From the NCBI RefSeq assembly GCF_003012705.1, contig NZ_PXYL01000009.1, positions 1 to 64,000 on the forward strand: a stretch of DNA of 64,000 bases, written 5' to 3'. This stretch comes from Pseudaminobacter soli (ex Li et al. 2025) (GTDB lineage: Bacteria; Pseudomonadota; Alphaproteobacteria; Rhizobiales; Rhizobiaceae). The position numbers were made by a program, and so were the translations under genes. Shown in pieces: positions 24,835-34,203 of the stretch. The notes beneath the pieces were generated by a model, which saw only the letters and a list, made by a program, of their open reading frames with translations, had not been told where the DNA came from and did not search any database. Positions within the stretch are counted from its first letter, which is position 1; every line of letters begins with the position of its first letter.

Positions 24835-27830
24835 ACGCCTATCGCATCAAGGGGAAGGGCAGGGTAGATCAGCGCAAGCCCGTGCGCTTCAGCTTCAACG
24901 GCACGGCCTATACCGGCTACGAGGGCGACACGCTCGCCTCCGCACTGCTGGCTAATGGCGTCCACCTGGTGGGGCGCTCGTTCAAGTACCACCGCCCGCG
25001 CGGCATCCTCTCGGCTGGATCCGAGGAGCCGAACGCGCTCGTCGGCACCGACCGCGGCAACGGCCGCTTCGAGCCGAACACGCGAGCCACGGTGCTGGAG
25101 GTCTTCGAGGGGCTCAACACCACCAGCCAGAACCACTGGCCTTCGCTGAAGCGCGACGTGGGCGCGATCAACGACGCGCTCTACATGCTGTTTTCGGCCG
25201 GCTTCTACTACAAGACCTTCATGTGGCCGAAGTCGTTCTGGAACAAAGTCTACGAGCCGTTCATCCGTGGTGCTGCCGGCCTCGGCAAGTCGCCGACGGT
25301 GCCTGATCCGGACACCTATGCCAGCCGTTTCGCGCATTGCGACGTGCTCGTCGTCGGCGCGGGGCCTGCCGGTCTTGCGGCCGCGCTCGAAGCCGGCCGC
25401 AGCGGTGCCAAGGTCATGCTCTGTGACGAGCAGGCCGAACTCGGCGGCTCGCTGCTGTCGGAAACGAATGCCCGTATCGATGGCGCGTCCGGCTGGGACT
25501 GGCTGAAGGCTGCCGCAGCCGAGCTCGCGGCGCTGCCGAACGTCACCGTGCTGACCCGCGCCACGGCGATCGGCTACTATCACCAGAACCTTCTCGGCCT
25601 CTGCCAGCGTCTCACCGATCATCTTGCCAGCCCGCCTGAGGGCGCGCCGCGCGAGCGCCTGTGGAAGGTGCGTGCAAAGCAGGTGGTGCTGGCCCAGGGC
25701 GCAATCGAAAAGCCGCTGGTGTTCGACGGCAATGATCGCCCGGGCGTCATGCTCGCCGGTGCCGCGCGCAGCTATCTTAACCGCTACGGCGTCAAGGTAG
25801 GCAACCGTCCGGTCGTGGTGACTTCGCACGACAGTGCCTGGCTCGCTGCATACGATCTTGCCGAGGCAGGCGCCAAGGTGGCGGCCATCGTGGATGTCAG
25901 GCCCGAAGTGGCCGGCCATCTGAAGCAGCGCGCCGCAGCTCTCGGCATCGAGATGCTGACGGGCTGGACGGCTACTGGCACCAGCGGCCGCCTGCGCGTC
26001 GCTTCGGTGCGCGTCAATCCGATCAGCCGCAACGGCGTGTTCGGCCCGGCCCGCACGATTGCCTGCGATGCTCTCCTGATGAGCGGCGGCTGGACGCCGA
26101 GCGTGCATCTGTTCTCGCACACCAAGGGCAAGCTCGACTGGAACGAGGAAGGTCAGATGTTCCTGCCCGGCGAGCGCACGGAGGAAAGCCGCTGCGCCGG
26201 CGCCGGCAATGGCAGCTTCGGCCTTGCAGCGGCTCTCGCGGAAGGTGCCGAGGCGGGCGCGGACGCAGCTGTTGATGCCGGCTTCAAGGCGAAGGCCGCG
26301 ACCTACAAAGTCGATGGCGAGGTGCCCCTGATGGGCGTCAGTAGCCGCGAGCTAACGACCGACCGCAATGCGTCCAAGGCCAAGGCTTTCGTCGATTTCC
26401 AGAACGATGTCACCGCCAAGGACATCCGCCTTGCCGTGCGCGAGGGCTTCAAGTCCATTGAACACATCAAGCGCTACACCACCAATGGCATGGCGACCGA
26501 CCAGGGTAAGACCTCGAACATCAATGGTCTCGTAATAGCTTCCGACGCGGTAAGGCGACCCGCACCCGCTGTGGGCCTCACCACCTTCCGCCCGCCTTAT
26601 ACGCCGACCACCTTTGGTGCCTTTGCCGGCTACAATCGCAGCGAGCTGTTCGAGGTGACGCGCAAGACGCCGATCGATGTTTGGGCTGAGGAAAACGGCG
26701 CCGTGTTTGAGCCAGTGTCGCTGTGGCGGCGCGCCTGGTATTTCCCCAAACCCGGCGAGGACATGCATGCCGCCGTGACGCGCGAATGCAAGACGGTGCG
26801 CGAGACGCTCGGCATGTTCGACGCCTCGACGTTGGGCAAGATCGAGATCGTCGGGCCGGATGCTGCCGAGTTCCTCAACCGCATGTACACAAACGCGTGG
26901 TCGAAGCTTGGCGTGGGCCGCTGCCGCTACGGCGTACTGCTCGGCGAGGACGGCTTCATCCGCGACGACGGCGTGATCGGTCGCATCACCAGTGACCGCT
27001 TCCACGTAACCACCACCACCGGTGGGGCCGCGCGCGTGCTGGCGATGATGGAAGACTATCTCCAGACCGAGTGGCCGGACCTGAAGGTGTGGCTCACCTC
27101 CATCACTGAGCAGTGGGCGGTGATTGCCCTGCAGGGGCCGAATGCGCGCAAGCTGTTCGAGCCGCTGGTCGAGGGCATCGACCTGTCGGAAGAAGGCTTC
27201 CCGCATATGTCGGTGGCCGAAGGGCGCATTTACGGCGTGCCGACCCGGCTGTTCCGCATGAGCTTCACCGGCGAGCGCGGCTATGAGATCAACGTGCCGG
27301 CGCGCTATGGCCGCGCGGTCTGGGAAAAGCTCTTCGAGGCTGGCCAGCAGTTCGGCATCACGCCCTACGGCACCGAAACCATGCATGTGCTGCGCGCCGA
27401 GAAGGGCTACATCATCGTCGGCCAGGACACCGACGGCACGCTGACGCCGGAAGATGCCGGCCTTGGCTGGGCCATCGGCAAGTCCAAGCCCGACTTCGTC
27501 GGCAAGCGTTCGCTGAGCCGGCCGGACATGCTGAAAGCCGACCGCAAGCAGCTTGTGGGCCTGCTGACGTCCGATCCCAACACGGTGCTGGAGGCGGGCG
27601 CACAGATCGTGCTCGATCCCAACCAGACGCTGCCGATGAAGATGGTGGGGCACGTCACGTCTTCCTACTGGAGCGGAACGCTCGGCCGCTCGATCGCGCT
27701 TGCCGTCGTCGAGGGGGGCAGAGCACGCGAAGGCGCGACCATCCATGTGCCCATGCCGGGCCGCACGCATACCGCAAGGATCGTCGGCACGGTGTTCTAC
27801 GATCCCGAAAATAAGCGTCTCAGCGCATAG
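24831..27830 (+). CDS. soxA: Sarcosine oxidase subunit alpha
   Basis: A 999-residue alpha subunit. Order of domains: an N-terminal 2Fe-2S-ferredoxin-like domain lacking cluster cysteines (about 10-110, RSFKYHRPRGILSAGSEEPN), an FAD/NAD Rossmann region (from about 168, DVLVVGAGPAGLAAALEAGR) and a C-terminal GcvT-like tetrahydrofolate domain (about 600-990, FTGERGYEINVPARYG). The last traps the methyl carbon as 5,10-methylene-THF. The start ATG 24831 overlaps the soxD stop. Length fits the family (about 965-1000). Confidence 0.95.
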   Translation: MNAYRIKGKGRVDQRKPVRFSFNGTAYTGYEGDTLASALLANGVHLVGRSFKYHRPRGILSAGSEEPNALVGTDRGNGRFEPNTRATVLEVFEGLNTTSQNHWPSLKRDVGAINDALYMLFSAGFYYKTFMWPKSFWNKVYEPFIRGAAGLGKSPTVPDPDTYASRFAHCDVLVVGAGPAGLAAALEAGRSGAKVMLCDEQAELGGSLLSETNARIDGASGWDWLKAAAAELAALPNVTVLTRATAIGYYHQNLLGLCQRLTDHLASPPEGAPRERLWKVRAKQVVLAQGAIEKPLVFDGNDRPGVMLAGAARSYLNRYGVKVGNRPVVVTSHDSAWLAAYDLAEAGAKVAAIVDVRPEVAGHLKQRAAALGIEMLTGWTATGTSGRLRVASVRVNPISRNGVFGPARTIACDALLMSGGWTPSVHLFSHTKGKLDWNEEGQMFLPGERTEESRCAGAGNGSFGLAAALAEGAEAGADAAVDAGFKAKAATYKVDGEVPLMGVSSRELTTDRNASKAKAFVDFQNDVTAKDIRLAVREGFKSIEHIKRYTTNGMATDQGKTSNINGLVIASDAVRRPAPAVGLTTFRPPYTPTTFGAFAGYNRSELFEVTRKTPIDVWAEENGAVFEPVSLWRRAWYFPKPGEDMHAAVTRECKTVRETLGMFDASTLGKIEIVGPDAAEFLNRMYTNAWSKLGVGRCRYGVLLGEDGFIRDDGVIGRITSDRFHVTTTTGGAARVLAMMEDYLQTEWPDLKVWLTSITEQWAVIALQGPNARKLFEPLVEGIDLSEEGFPHMSVAEGRIYGVPTRLFRMSFTGERGYEINVPARYGRAVWEKLFEAGQQFGITPYGTETMHVLRAEKGYIIVGQDTDGTLTPEDAGLGWAIGKSKPDFVGKRSLSRPDMLKADRKQLVGLLTSDPNTVLEAGAQIVLDPNQTLPMKMVGHVTSSYWSGTLGRSIALAVVEGGRAREGATIHVPMPGRTHTARIVGTVFYDPENKRLSA

Positions 27831-27839
27831 GAGGCCGCC

Positions 27840-28400
27840 ATGCTGCACGAATTTCATTCGCCGGTGGGCCGCGAGATCGCCGTCGGCAAGGCGATCCCGC
27901 TTCGCATCCGTACCGTCGACGACTGCGCCCGCTTCAGCTTGAGGTTCGATCCGGCCCGGCTCGCCGAGGCCTCGAAAGCCTTCGGCCTGGCCTTGCCGGC
28001 AAAAATCGGGGATGTCGCTGCTTCCAGCGGTCGGCTCGCCGTGCAACTCGGGCCCGACGAGTGGCACCTGCTCGCGCCGTTGGCCGAGCAGGGGGGCGTG
28101 GAGCGCGCTTTCGCCGAACTCTATTCGGCAACCCCGCATAGCCTCGTTGATGTCTCCCACCGCGAGGTGGGCATCGAAGTAGAGGGCACGGCGGCGCTGC
28201 TTGCGCTGCGCTCGGCGATTGCCTTCGACATCGAGGCGATGCCCGCCGGCATGGGCTGTCGCACCATTTTCGACAAGGCGCAAATCGTGCTGGTGCGCGA
28301 GACCGAAGAGCGCTTCCGGATCGAGGTCTGGCGCTCGTTCGCCGATCACGTCTGGGGCATTCTGCAGGCCACCAGCCGCGAAATCGAACTCGACATCTGA
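27840..28400 (+). CDS. soxG: Sarcosine oxidase subunit gamma
   Basis: A 186-residue gamma subunit, GcvT-related in fold, without an assigned cofactor. Typical stretches are LGPDEWHLLAP, HSLVDVSHREVGIEVEG and GMGCRTIFDKAQIVLVR. AGGAGG lies immediately before the ATG, nine bases after soxA. It completes the soxBDAG complex. Confidence 0.93.
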   Translation: MLHEFHSPVGREIAVGKAIPLRIRTVDDCARFSLRFDPARLAEASKAFGLALPAKIGDVAASSGRLAVQLGPDEWHLLAPLAEQGGVERAFAELYSATPHSLVDVSHREVGIEVEGTAALLALRSAIAFDIEAMPAGMGCRTIFDKAQIVLVRETEERFRIEVWRSFADHVWGILQATSREIELDI

Positions 28401-28421
28401 TCGCATTCCCGGGAGGTAACC

Positions 28422-29690
28422 ATGCCGCACATCAGCCCGATCGCGTCGTTGGGTGACGCGGCGATCGCCGCCGCCATCAGCCGCGAGCTTGATCGCCAGA
28501 AGAACCAGATCGAACTGATCGCCTCGGAAAATATCGCCTCTGCCGACGTGCTCGCGGCCCAGGGCTCGGTGCTCACCAACAAATATGCCGAGGGTTATCC
28601 CGGCAGGCGCTATTATGGCGGTTGCGAGTTCGTCGACGAGGTCGAGACCATCGCCATCGAGCGTGCCAAGCTGGTGTTCGGTGCGGCTTACGCCAATGTC
28701 CAGCCGCATTCGGGCGCGCAGGCCAACCAGGCCGTGTTTCTGGCGCTGCTCCAGCCCGGCGACCGGGTGATGGGCATGTCGCTCGCCCATGGCGGCCACC
28801 TCACCCACGGCTCGCCGGTCACCATGTCGGGCAAGTGGTTCGACATTGTTAGCTACGAGGTTCGCCAGTCCGACCAGCAGATCGACTATGACGTGCTGCG
28901 CACCCGGGCGCTGGAGACGCGGCCCAAGCTGATCGTTGCCGGTGCCTCTGCCTATCCGCGCGCGATCGACTTTGCCGCCTTCCGCCGCATCGCCGATGAG
29001 GTAGGGGCATATCTGATGATTGACATGGCCCACTATGCGGGCCTGGTCGCGGCCGGGCTTTATCCCGATCCGCTACCGCATGCCCATGTGGTGACCACCA
29101 CCACGCACAAGACCCTGCGCGGTCCGCGCGGCGGCATGATCCTGACCAATGACGAGGCGCTGGCCAAGAAGATCAATTCGGCGGTGTTCCCGGGCAATCA
29201 GGGCGGGCCGCTGATGCATGTCATCGCCGCCAAGGGGATTGCCTTCGGCGAGGCGCTGCGGCCGGAGTTCCGCGACTATGCCACAAGGGTGGTCAACAAC
29301 GCCAAGGCGCTGTGCGACACGCTGGTCGCCGGCGGGCTCGACATCGTGTCGGGCGGCACCGACTGCCACATGGTGCTGGTCGATCTGCGCCCCAAGGGCG
29401 TGAAGGGCCGCGACGCCGAGCAGGCGCTGGAGCGCGCCGGGCTGACCTGTAACAAGAACGCCATTCCCTTCGACCCGGAAAAGCCGGCGGTCACGTCGGG
29501 CGTTCGGCTCGGTACCTCGGCCGGCACGACACGCGGCTTCGGCGAGGACGAGTTCAGGCGCGTCGGCGAGCTGATCCTCAAGGTGATCGATGCGCTCGCC
29601 GCCGCCGGGCCGGAAGGCGATGCCGCGGTCGAGCAGGATGTGCTGGCCGAGGTCAGGGACCTCTGCAATCGCTTCCCTATCTACCGCTAG
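28422..29690 (+). CDS. glyA: Serine hydroxymethyltransferase
   Basis: A 422-residue PLP enzyme (EC 2.1.2.1) that joins glycine and 5,10-methylene-THF into serine. The PLP lysine is Lys230 in [14 protein letters not shown]; other family blocks are [19 protein letters not shown] and [17 protein letters not shown] precedes the ATG. As last gene of the sox operon it consumes both products of sarcosine oxidation. A second, housekeeping glyA elsewhere in the genome is likely. Confidence 0.95.
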   Translation: MPHISPIASLGDAAIAAAISRELDRQKNQIELIASENIASADVLAAQGSVLTNKYAEGYPGRRYYGGCEFVDEVETIAIERAKLVFGAAYANVQPHSGAQANQAVFLALLQPGDRVMGMSLAHGGHLTHGSPVTMSGKWFDIVSYEVRQSDQQIDYDVLRTRALETRPKLIVAGASAYPRAIDFAAFRRIADEVGAYLMIDMAHYAGLVAAGLYPDPLPHAHVVTTTTHKTLRGPRGGMILTNDEALAKKINSAVFPGNQGGPLMHVIAAKGIAFGEALRPEFRDYATRVVNNAKALCDTLVAGGLDIVSGGTDCHMVLVDLRPKGVKGRDAEQALERAGLTCNKNAIPFDPEKPAVTSGVRLGTSAGTTRGFGEDEFRRVGELILKVIDALAAAGPEGDAAVEQDVLAEVRDLCNRFPIYR

Positions 29691-29718
29691 CCGTTTCCTG
29701 AGAAGCCCATGCCTCAAT

Positions 29719-29740
29719 CCGGCGCGCGTGCGCGCGCTGG
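29719..29740. terminator. GC-rich hairpin after glyA
   Basis: CCGGCGCGCG and CGCGCGCTGG pair almost perfectly (one G-T) around a tiny loop, followed by ATGTTCCCTT. It lies 29 bases after the glyA stop, where the operon should end. The T tract is weak. Confidence 0.35.
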
Positions 29741-29831
29741 ATGTTCCCTTGCGAATTCATGAGGCGGGCTTTTGCCATTCTAGCCTCCTGGGCAGCTCTC
29801 GTATCGATGCATCACCGGATGAATCCGAGGC

Positions 29832-30497
29832 TCAGGACTGCTCGGGACCAGTACCGCTTCCTCGTTTGGTCTTCGACTTACGTGGATCCGTGACTTTGGC
29901 AACCGGAAGGCGCCAGCCATACTTGATCGCCATGACGCGCAGCGAGAAGCACAGGATTAGTGCCACGGCCGCTACTGGAACAACCGGCAAGCGTAGCGTG
30001 TGCCCGAAGACCACGACCGCGGCGGCGGCCAGTGCGGCAACCGCGTAAAGTTCTGCGCGCAACACGATCGGAATCTCAGCCAGCAGCACATCGCGGGCCA
30101 TGCCGCCGCCAATGCCGGTAACCATACCCAGCATTACTGCCATAACCGGATTCAGGCCGTAGGCGAGCGCCTTGGATGCGCCTGCGACAGCGAACAGCGC
30201 GAGGCCTGCCGCGTCGAACAGCAGGACCGAGTGTGACATTCGCTCGATCAAGGGCGAACAGTAGAAAGTGATGACGCCGGCAAAGAGCGACACGCCGAGA
30301 TAACGCCAATCGCTGACCGAAGCAGGTGGGATTGCACCAATCAGCACGTCGCGCGCGATGCCGCCTGCGGTTGCCGCCGCAAAAGACAGCACCAGGACGC
30401 CGAACAAGTCCAGCTTGCGCTTGGTTCCGGCCAACGCACCGCTCAGCGCAAAGACGAAGGTTCCGGACAGGTCAAGCACAAGCGGAAGCTTCTCCAT
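29832..30497 (-). CDS. Trimeric intracellular cation channel (TRIC) family protein
   Basis: A protein of about 221 residues (UPF0126/YadS, TRIC family) with about seven membrane segments in two homologous halves: FALSGALAGTKRKLDLFGVL with GGIARDVLIGAIPP in the first, and GMVTGIGGGMARDVLLAEIP in the second. The paired GG-x-x-RD motifs are the family mark. Reported members are monovalent cation channels. ATG 30497 has GGAGAG upstream and is preferred over ATG 30530. Last of the minus-strand pair behind the amidohydrolase gene; no clear link to the amine pathways. Confidence 0.9.
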   Translation of the reverse strand: MEKLPLVLDLSGTFVFALSGALAGTKRKLDLFGVLVLSFAAATAGGIARDVLIGAIPPASVSDWRYLGVSLFAGVITFYCSPLIERMSHSVLLFDAAGLALFAVAGASKALAYGLNPVMAVMLGMVTGIGGGMARDVLLAEIPIVLRAELYAVAALAAAAVVVFGHTLRLPVVPVAAVALILCFSLRVMAIKYGWRLPVAKVTDPRKSKTKRGSGTGPEQS

Positions 30498-30561
30498 GAT
30501 GCGTCTCTCCAGTCTCGGACACAGAGACAAACGCGCCTTGGAGTGAGCCTCGCCGAAAGGC

Positions 30562-31833
30562 CTACGCAGCCAGCCAGGCGCGGGTCGCGACGACCAGCGT
30601 CTCGACGCCAGTTTGCAACGTGGGATGGAGGACGGGCGCGAATTTGGGACTGTGGTTCACCGGAAGCTCGTTGAGCCGGTTTTCCGCTTTCGCCTTGGCG
30701 TAGACCTTCGGATCGGTGCCGCCCACAAACCAGAACACCGAAGGAACATGCCATTCGGACCCGAACGATCCGAAATCCTCGCTGGCCGGCGCGGGTCCGG
30801 TTTCACGGACGCGGTCGGCTCCGAAATGAACGCGGAACGCATCCGCCACCCGCTTGCTTGCGGCTTGATCGTTGACGTTGAGGGGATAGCTGTCGAGTCG
30901 CGTGATCTCGGGTGGACGGGGCGCGCCGGAGGCTTGCGCTTCGGCGTTGACGATCCGTTCAATTGCGGCCAGGACGCGGGCGCGGACGCCGGCGTCGAAT
31001 GTCCGGACATTGAGCTTGATGATGGCCTCGTCGGGGATGACATTCTCCTTGGTGCCTGCCTGCAAGACGCCGACCGTCACGACGGCGGCTTCGGCCGCGG
31101 CCACCTCTCGCGACACCACGGTTTGAAGGCGCATGACCGTGGCCGCCGCCATCACCACGGGATCGATGCTCGCCTGCGGCATCGAGCCATGCGCGCCGCG
31201 CCCGAAGAGCCGGATCTGCAGGCTGTCCGCTGCCGAAGTGATCGGGCCAGCGCGCCCGGCAACTGTGCCTGATGGTCCCACCATGACGTGCTGGCCGAGG
31301 ATCACGTCGGGCTTTGGAAAGCGGGTAAACAGACCATCACCTATCATGGCCTGTGAGCCTTCCGCTGTTTCTTCCGCGGGCTGGAAGACCGCCATCACTG
31401 TGCCGTGCCAGGACGAGCGCGCGTCAGCGAGCAGCTTGGTTGCACCGGCGAGCCAGGTCACGTGCATATCGTGACCGCACATGTGTCCGACGGGAACCTT
31501 CTGGCCGTCTCGATCGGTGGCCATCGCCTTGCTGGCGTAGTCAAGGCCGGTCGCTTCCTGGATCGGTAATGCATCCATGTCGGCGCGCAGCATGACGGTA
31601 GGGCCGTCGCCGTTGCGAAGCAGGCCGACGACGCCGGTGTTGCCGATGCCCGTCGTGACTTCGTAACCGGCCGCACGAAGGCGGTCAGCCGCAAGACCTG
31701 CCGTGCGAGTCTCCTGCATCGACAGTTCCGGATGCGAATGAATATCTTTGTAGAGCGCGGCCAGATCGGGAAGCAGCCCGTCAAGATTGCGCAATGCCGG
31801 CTCGGAAGCGTTTGCTTCGTTCGTAACCATGGA
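30562..31833 (-). CDS. M20-family amidohydrolase
   Basis: A 423-residue metallo-amidohydrolase of the M20D group (hippurate hydrolase/N-acyl-amino-acid amidohydrolase-like). Motifs include HSHPELSMQETRT, MLRADMDALPIQEATGLDYA, GHMCGHDMHVTWLAGA (metal ligands) and PAEETAEGSQAMI (catalytic Glu pair). ATG 31833 is chosen because GGAG lies six bases before it; the frame is open to 31893, with another ATG at 31845. It removes an acyl group from an amino acid or related amine; the exact substrate is unknown. It precedes the TRIC gene on the same strand. Confidence 0.88.
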   Translation of the reverse strand, partial: SMVTNEANASEPALRNLDGLLPDLAALYKDIHSHPELSMQETRTAGLAADRLRAAGYEVTTGIGNTGVVGLLRNGDGPTVMLRADMDALPIQEATGLDYASKAMATDRDGQKVPVGHMCGHDMHVTWLAGATKLLADARSSWHGTVMAVFQPAEETAEGSQAMIGDGLFTRFPKPDVILGQHVMVGPSGTVAGRAGPITSAADSLQIRLFGRGAHGSMPQASIDPVVMAAATVMRLQTVVSREVAAAEAAVVTVGVLQAGTKENVIPDEAIIKLNVRTFDAGVRARVLAAIERIVNAEAQASGAPRPPEITRLDSYPLNVNDQAASKRVADAFRVHFGADRVRETGPAPASEDFGSFGSEWHVPSVFWFVGGTDPKVYAKAKAENRLNELPVNHSPKFAPVLHPTLQTGVETLVVATRAWLAA

Positions 31834-32084
31834 TGGCTCCATCGCACGCCAGGCAAAGGAGCGTCGTACCGTTCTTCTATGAAGACAAGTCACGTTGACT
31901 TGAAATCAAATCTGGCTCCGCGAGCGCCGCTATCGGCTGAATTTTGGTTCTTTTGCTATTTTCCCCTGAATAGCGACGAAGGTGTCCATATCGGCGACAA
32001 CATGGCCGCCACCAATGCGGCCTTACGCAGCTTGGAGGAAAAGGTCGAAGGCATTCCGGCAATAAAGCTCAAGGACTGGACTGC

Positions 32085-33125
32085 TCAGTCGGGGCCGAAC
32101 CCAGACGAGGTCGGCGCGCCGTCGTCGTATTGGGAGAGCCATTCGACGACGGTTTGGCGATAGCGAGTGAGGCCCTTGTATTCGGCCAGCTCGTTCGGCA
32201 GGTCGCGCAACACGCGGTGGAAGCGGCGCGCCCATTTCGGTGAAGTCACGAGCTCGTCCATTTTGATCAGGTAGCAACGGATCGGGAAAACGAGCGCGTT
32301 GGAGCGCGGCAGCCGCCAGAACGTTTGCAACTCGACGCGAAGATGCACCTTCTGGCCGACGTTTTCCGGCGTCACCGTTGTCCGGTCAACACCCCATTTA
32401 TGGTAGTTCTCTGGGCTGGTGTCGAGGCGCGGGTTGATCGTCATGGTCCAGTTGAAGCGTCGCGCAGGCTGGCCCTGCTGGATGTTGGTGAGGAACTTGA
32501 GCGCACGGTTGAAGATGCCCATGTCGTGCGCCAATGGCACCGGCGCGTGCCACTCGAAGAAATTCATGCCGATGTCGAAGTCGAGCGACCAGTCGGCCTG
32601 GGTGGTCACGATGCCGGCGTCCATCCACAGGTTGCCATCGCGCTGGTCGAGGACACAGAAATCGCCCTGGCTTTGGCGCGTGATGTACGCCATCGGCCCG
32701 TAGGGCAAAGTGGAGACGTCGCCGAAGGTGAAGCGGTCGTCGATGCCGAGTGGACGGTTGATCCAATGCCAGTTGTCGCCGTCGCGGGTAAGCGAGAAAT
32801 GCTCCGGATAGCTCTCGGCCTTCTGGGTCATGAGCAGTTCGAGCAGGTCCCAGCCCGCCAGGGTCATATGAGGGAGCGACTGGCAGCGTAGTGGGTCTTC
32901 GGCAAGAACCAAGGCCCTGTCCTCCATCTCAGAGATATAGTGCTCGTCGACGTCGATCAGGTGCTCGAAGACCGTGTTTTTGGGGCCGGGCGTATGCGGC
33001 TCGATATTGACCGCATACATGTAGCTGTCCTCATGAAAGGGGAAGGGAAACCGCCTGATCTGTTCCGGACTGTTCCTAAAGCTGAAATCGTCCCGAAACG
33101 TTTCCTTTCTGAAATTGATTCCCAT
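32085..33125 (-). CDS. dmmC: Heme-dependent oxidative N-demethylase family protein (DUF3445), dimethylamine monooxygenase subunit
   Basis: A 346-residue DUF3445 (HODM_asu-like) protein, the presumed oxygen-activating subunit of dimethylamine monooxygenase, which turns dimethylamine into methylamine and formaldehyde. Recognisable stretches: FPFPFHEDSYMYAVNIEP, LAEDPLRCQSLPHMT and RVELQTFWRLPRSNALVFPI. ATG 33125 follows GGGAGGAG; the frame is open to 33218. It is the last gene of a four-gene operon whose order (GcvT-like, DmmA, reductase, DUF3445) matches dmmDABC of marine bacteria. Gene letters are assigned by that order from memory. Confidence 0.85.
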   Translation of the reverse strand: MGINFRKETFRDDFSFRNSPEQIRRFPFPFHEDSYMYAVNIEPHTPGPKNTVFEHLIDVDEHYISEMEDRALVLAEDPLRCQSLPHMTLAGWDLLELLMTQKAESYPEHFSLTRDGDNWHWINRPLGIDDRFTFGDVSTLPYGPMAYITRQSQGDFCVLDQRDGNLWMDAGIVTTQADWSLDFDIGMNFFEWHAPVPLAHDMGIFNRALKFLTNIQQGQPARRFNWTMTINPRLDTSPENYHKWGVDRTTVTPENVGQKVHLRVELQTFWRLPRSNALVFPIRCYLIKMDELVTSPKWARRFHRVLRDLPNELAEYKGLTRYRQTVVEWLSQYDDGAPTSSGFGPD

Positions 33126-33237
33126 GATCTCCTCCCTACCGTGGACCGGGGTCATTCCGATGGAACGGCAATGTGGGCGCGATCTTCGGTCTGACGCGAA
33201 CCGTGCAGAAGAACGCACTCACCTGCCAAGCTGATGC

Positions 33238-34203
33238 CTATCGCTCCAGAACGAGCGATTTGCCCTCGAAGCGCGAAACACAGGGCATTATCTTGCGGCC
33301 GGACTGATGCTCTTCCTCCGAGAGCCAGTGGTCGTTGTGCAGGAAATTGCCGTCATAGGAAATGACTTTGGTCTCGCATTGTCCGCAGACGCCGCCGCGG
33401 CACAGATAGGGCGGATCGATGCCGGCGGCCTCTATCGCCTCGAGCAGACTCTGCTGTTCGCTGACACGGATCTGCTTGCCGCTGATAGCGAGCGTGACAT
33501 CGAAGGGCTTTCCGGGCTGTGGGGCCGCGAAATGCTCGAAATGCACCGTGTCGTCGGGCCAGCCAGCCTCGGCGGCCGTGCGACGCACCCACTCAATCAT
33601 GCCGGCAGGACCGCAGATATAGAGATGTGTGCCGAGCGGCTGCGAGGCGAGTAGTTGTTCAAGCGGCAGTCTCTCGCCCTGATCGTCGCGGTAGAGGTGG
33701 ATACGCCGGCCATAGCGGCCCTTTAGCACGTCGGCATAGGTGGCCAGCGTTTCTGTGCGGCACGTGTAGTGGAGCTCGAAGTTGCCAGCGTCGCCGGCCA
33801 GCTGCGAGGTCTGCGCCATGAAGGGCGTGATGCCGATGCCGCCGGCGATCATCAAATGTTTCCTGGCCCGGAGGTCCAATGAAAACAAGTTGACCGGACT
33901 GCTGATGACCATGCGCATGCCAGGATTGACCCGCTGGTGCATGAACAGCGAGCCGCCGCGGCCGGTGTCATCGCGGCGGACGCTGATGGTGTAGTCGCGC
34001 GTATCCAACGGCGAACTCATCAGCGAATAGGGGTTCAGGCGGGTGCGGTCGTCGTCGCGCATTTCGACGACGACATGGGCCCCGCCGGAAAAAGTCGGCA
34101 GAAGCTGGCCGTCCGTGCGCTGGAAATGGAAACGCTTGACCAGTTCGTTGACCGGGACGACGTCGGTGACAATTACGTCGATCTTCCTTGTTCCGGCGCT
34201 CAA
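33238..34203 (-). CDS. dmmB: PDR/VanB-type flavin-iron-sulfur reductase, dimethylamine monooxygenase subunit
   Basis: A 321-residue reductase: ferredoxin-reductase FMN/FAD domain (residues about 10-105, RLNPYSLMSS), NAD domain (about 110-220, MIAGGIGITPFMAQ and YICGPAGMIEW) and a C-terminal plant-type 2Fe-2S domain with CRGGVCGQC and a fourth Cys in IMPCVSR. It passes electrons from NAD(P)H to the DUF3445 subunit. The start is TTG 34203, overlapping the stop of the preceding gene (TTGA), with GAGGAG eight bases upstream; the longer open frame overlaps the dmmA gene and is not coding. Confidence 0.88.
   Translation of the reverse strand: MSAGTRKIDVIVTDVVPVNELVKRFHFQRTDGQLLPTFSGGAHVVVEMRDDDRTRLNPYSLMSSPLDTRDYTISVRRDDTGRGGSLFMHQRVNPGMRMVISSPVNLFSLDLRARKHLMIAGGIGITPFMAQTSQLAGDAGNFELHYTCRTETLATYADVLKGRYGRRIHLYRDDQGERLPLEQLLASQPLGTHLYICGPAGMIEWVRRTAAEAGWPDDTVHFEHFAAPQPGKPFDVTLAISGKQIRVSEQQSLLEAIEAAGIDPPYLCRGGVCGQCETKVISYDGNFLHNDHWLSEEEHQSGRKIMPCVSRFEGKSLVLER

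Noticed and set aside
24588-26120. A 510-codon minus-strand frame over soxD and soxA
   Set aside because: Same reason: antisense shadow with shadow-type composition (many Arg, His, Ala, Gly).
23265-28400. Reading soxBDAG as N-methylglutamate dehydrogenase (mgdABCD)
   Set aside because: The subunits are homologous, but glyA follows directly, creatinine genes lie upstream and gmaS/mgs genes are absent from the window.
28401-28421. Glycine riboswitch before glyA
   Set aside because: Only about 20 bases separate soxG and glyA and they hold a plain ribosome site; there is no room for an aptamer.
26352-29033. An 893-codon open frame on the minus strand across soxA, soxG and glyA
   Set aside because: It is the antisense shadow of three well-supported genes in high-GC DNA, is rich in Arg/His/Gly/Ala, shows no domain and has no ribosome site.
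31834-32163. A 143-codon plus-strand frame (31732-32163) between the amidohydrolase and dmm genes
   Set aside because: It overlaps the start of one gene and the end of the other on the opposite strand, with no family resemblance or ribosome site.
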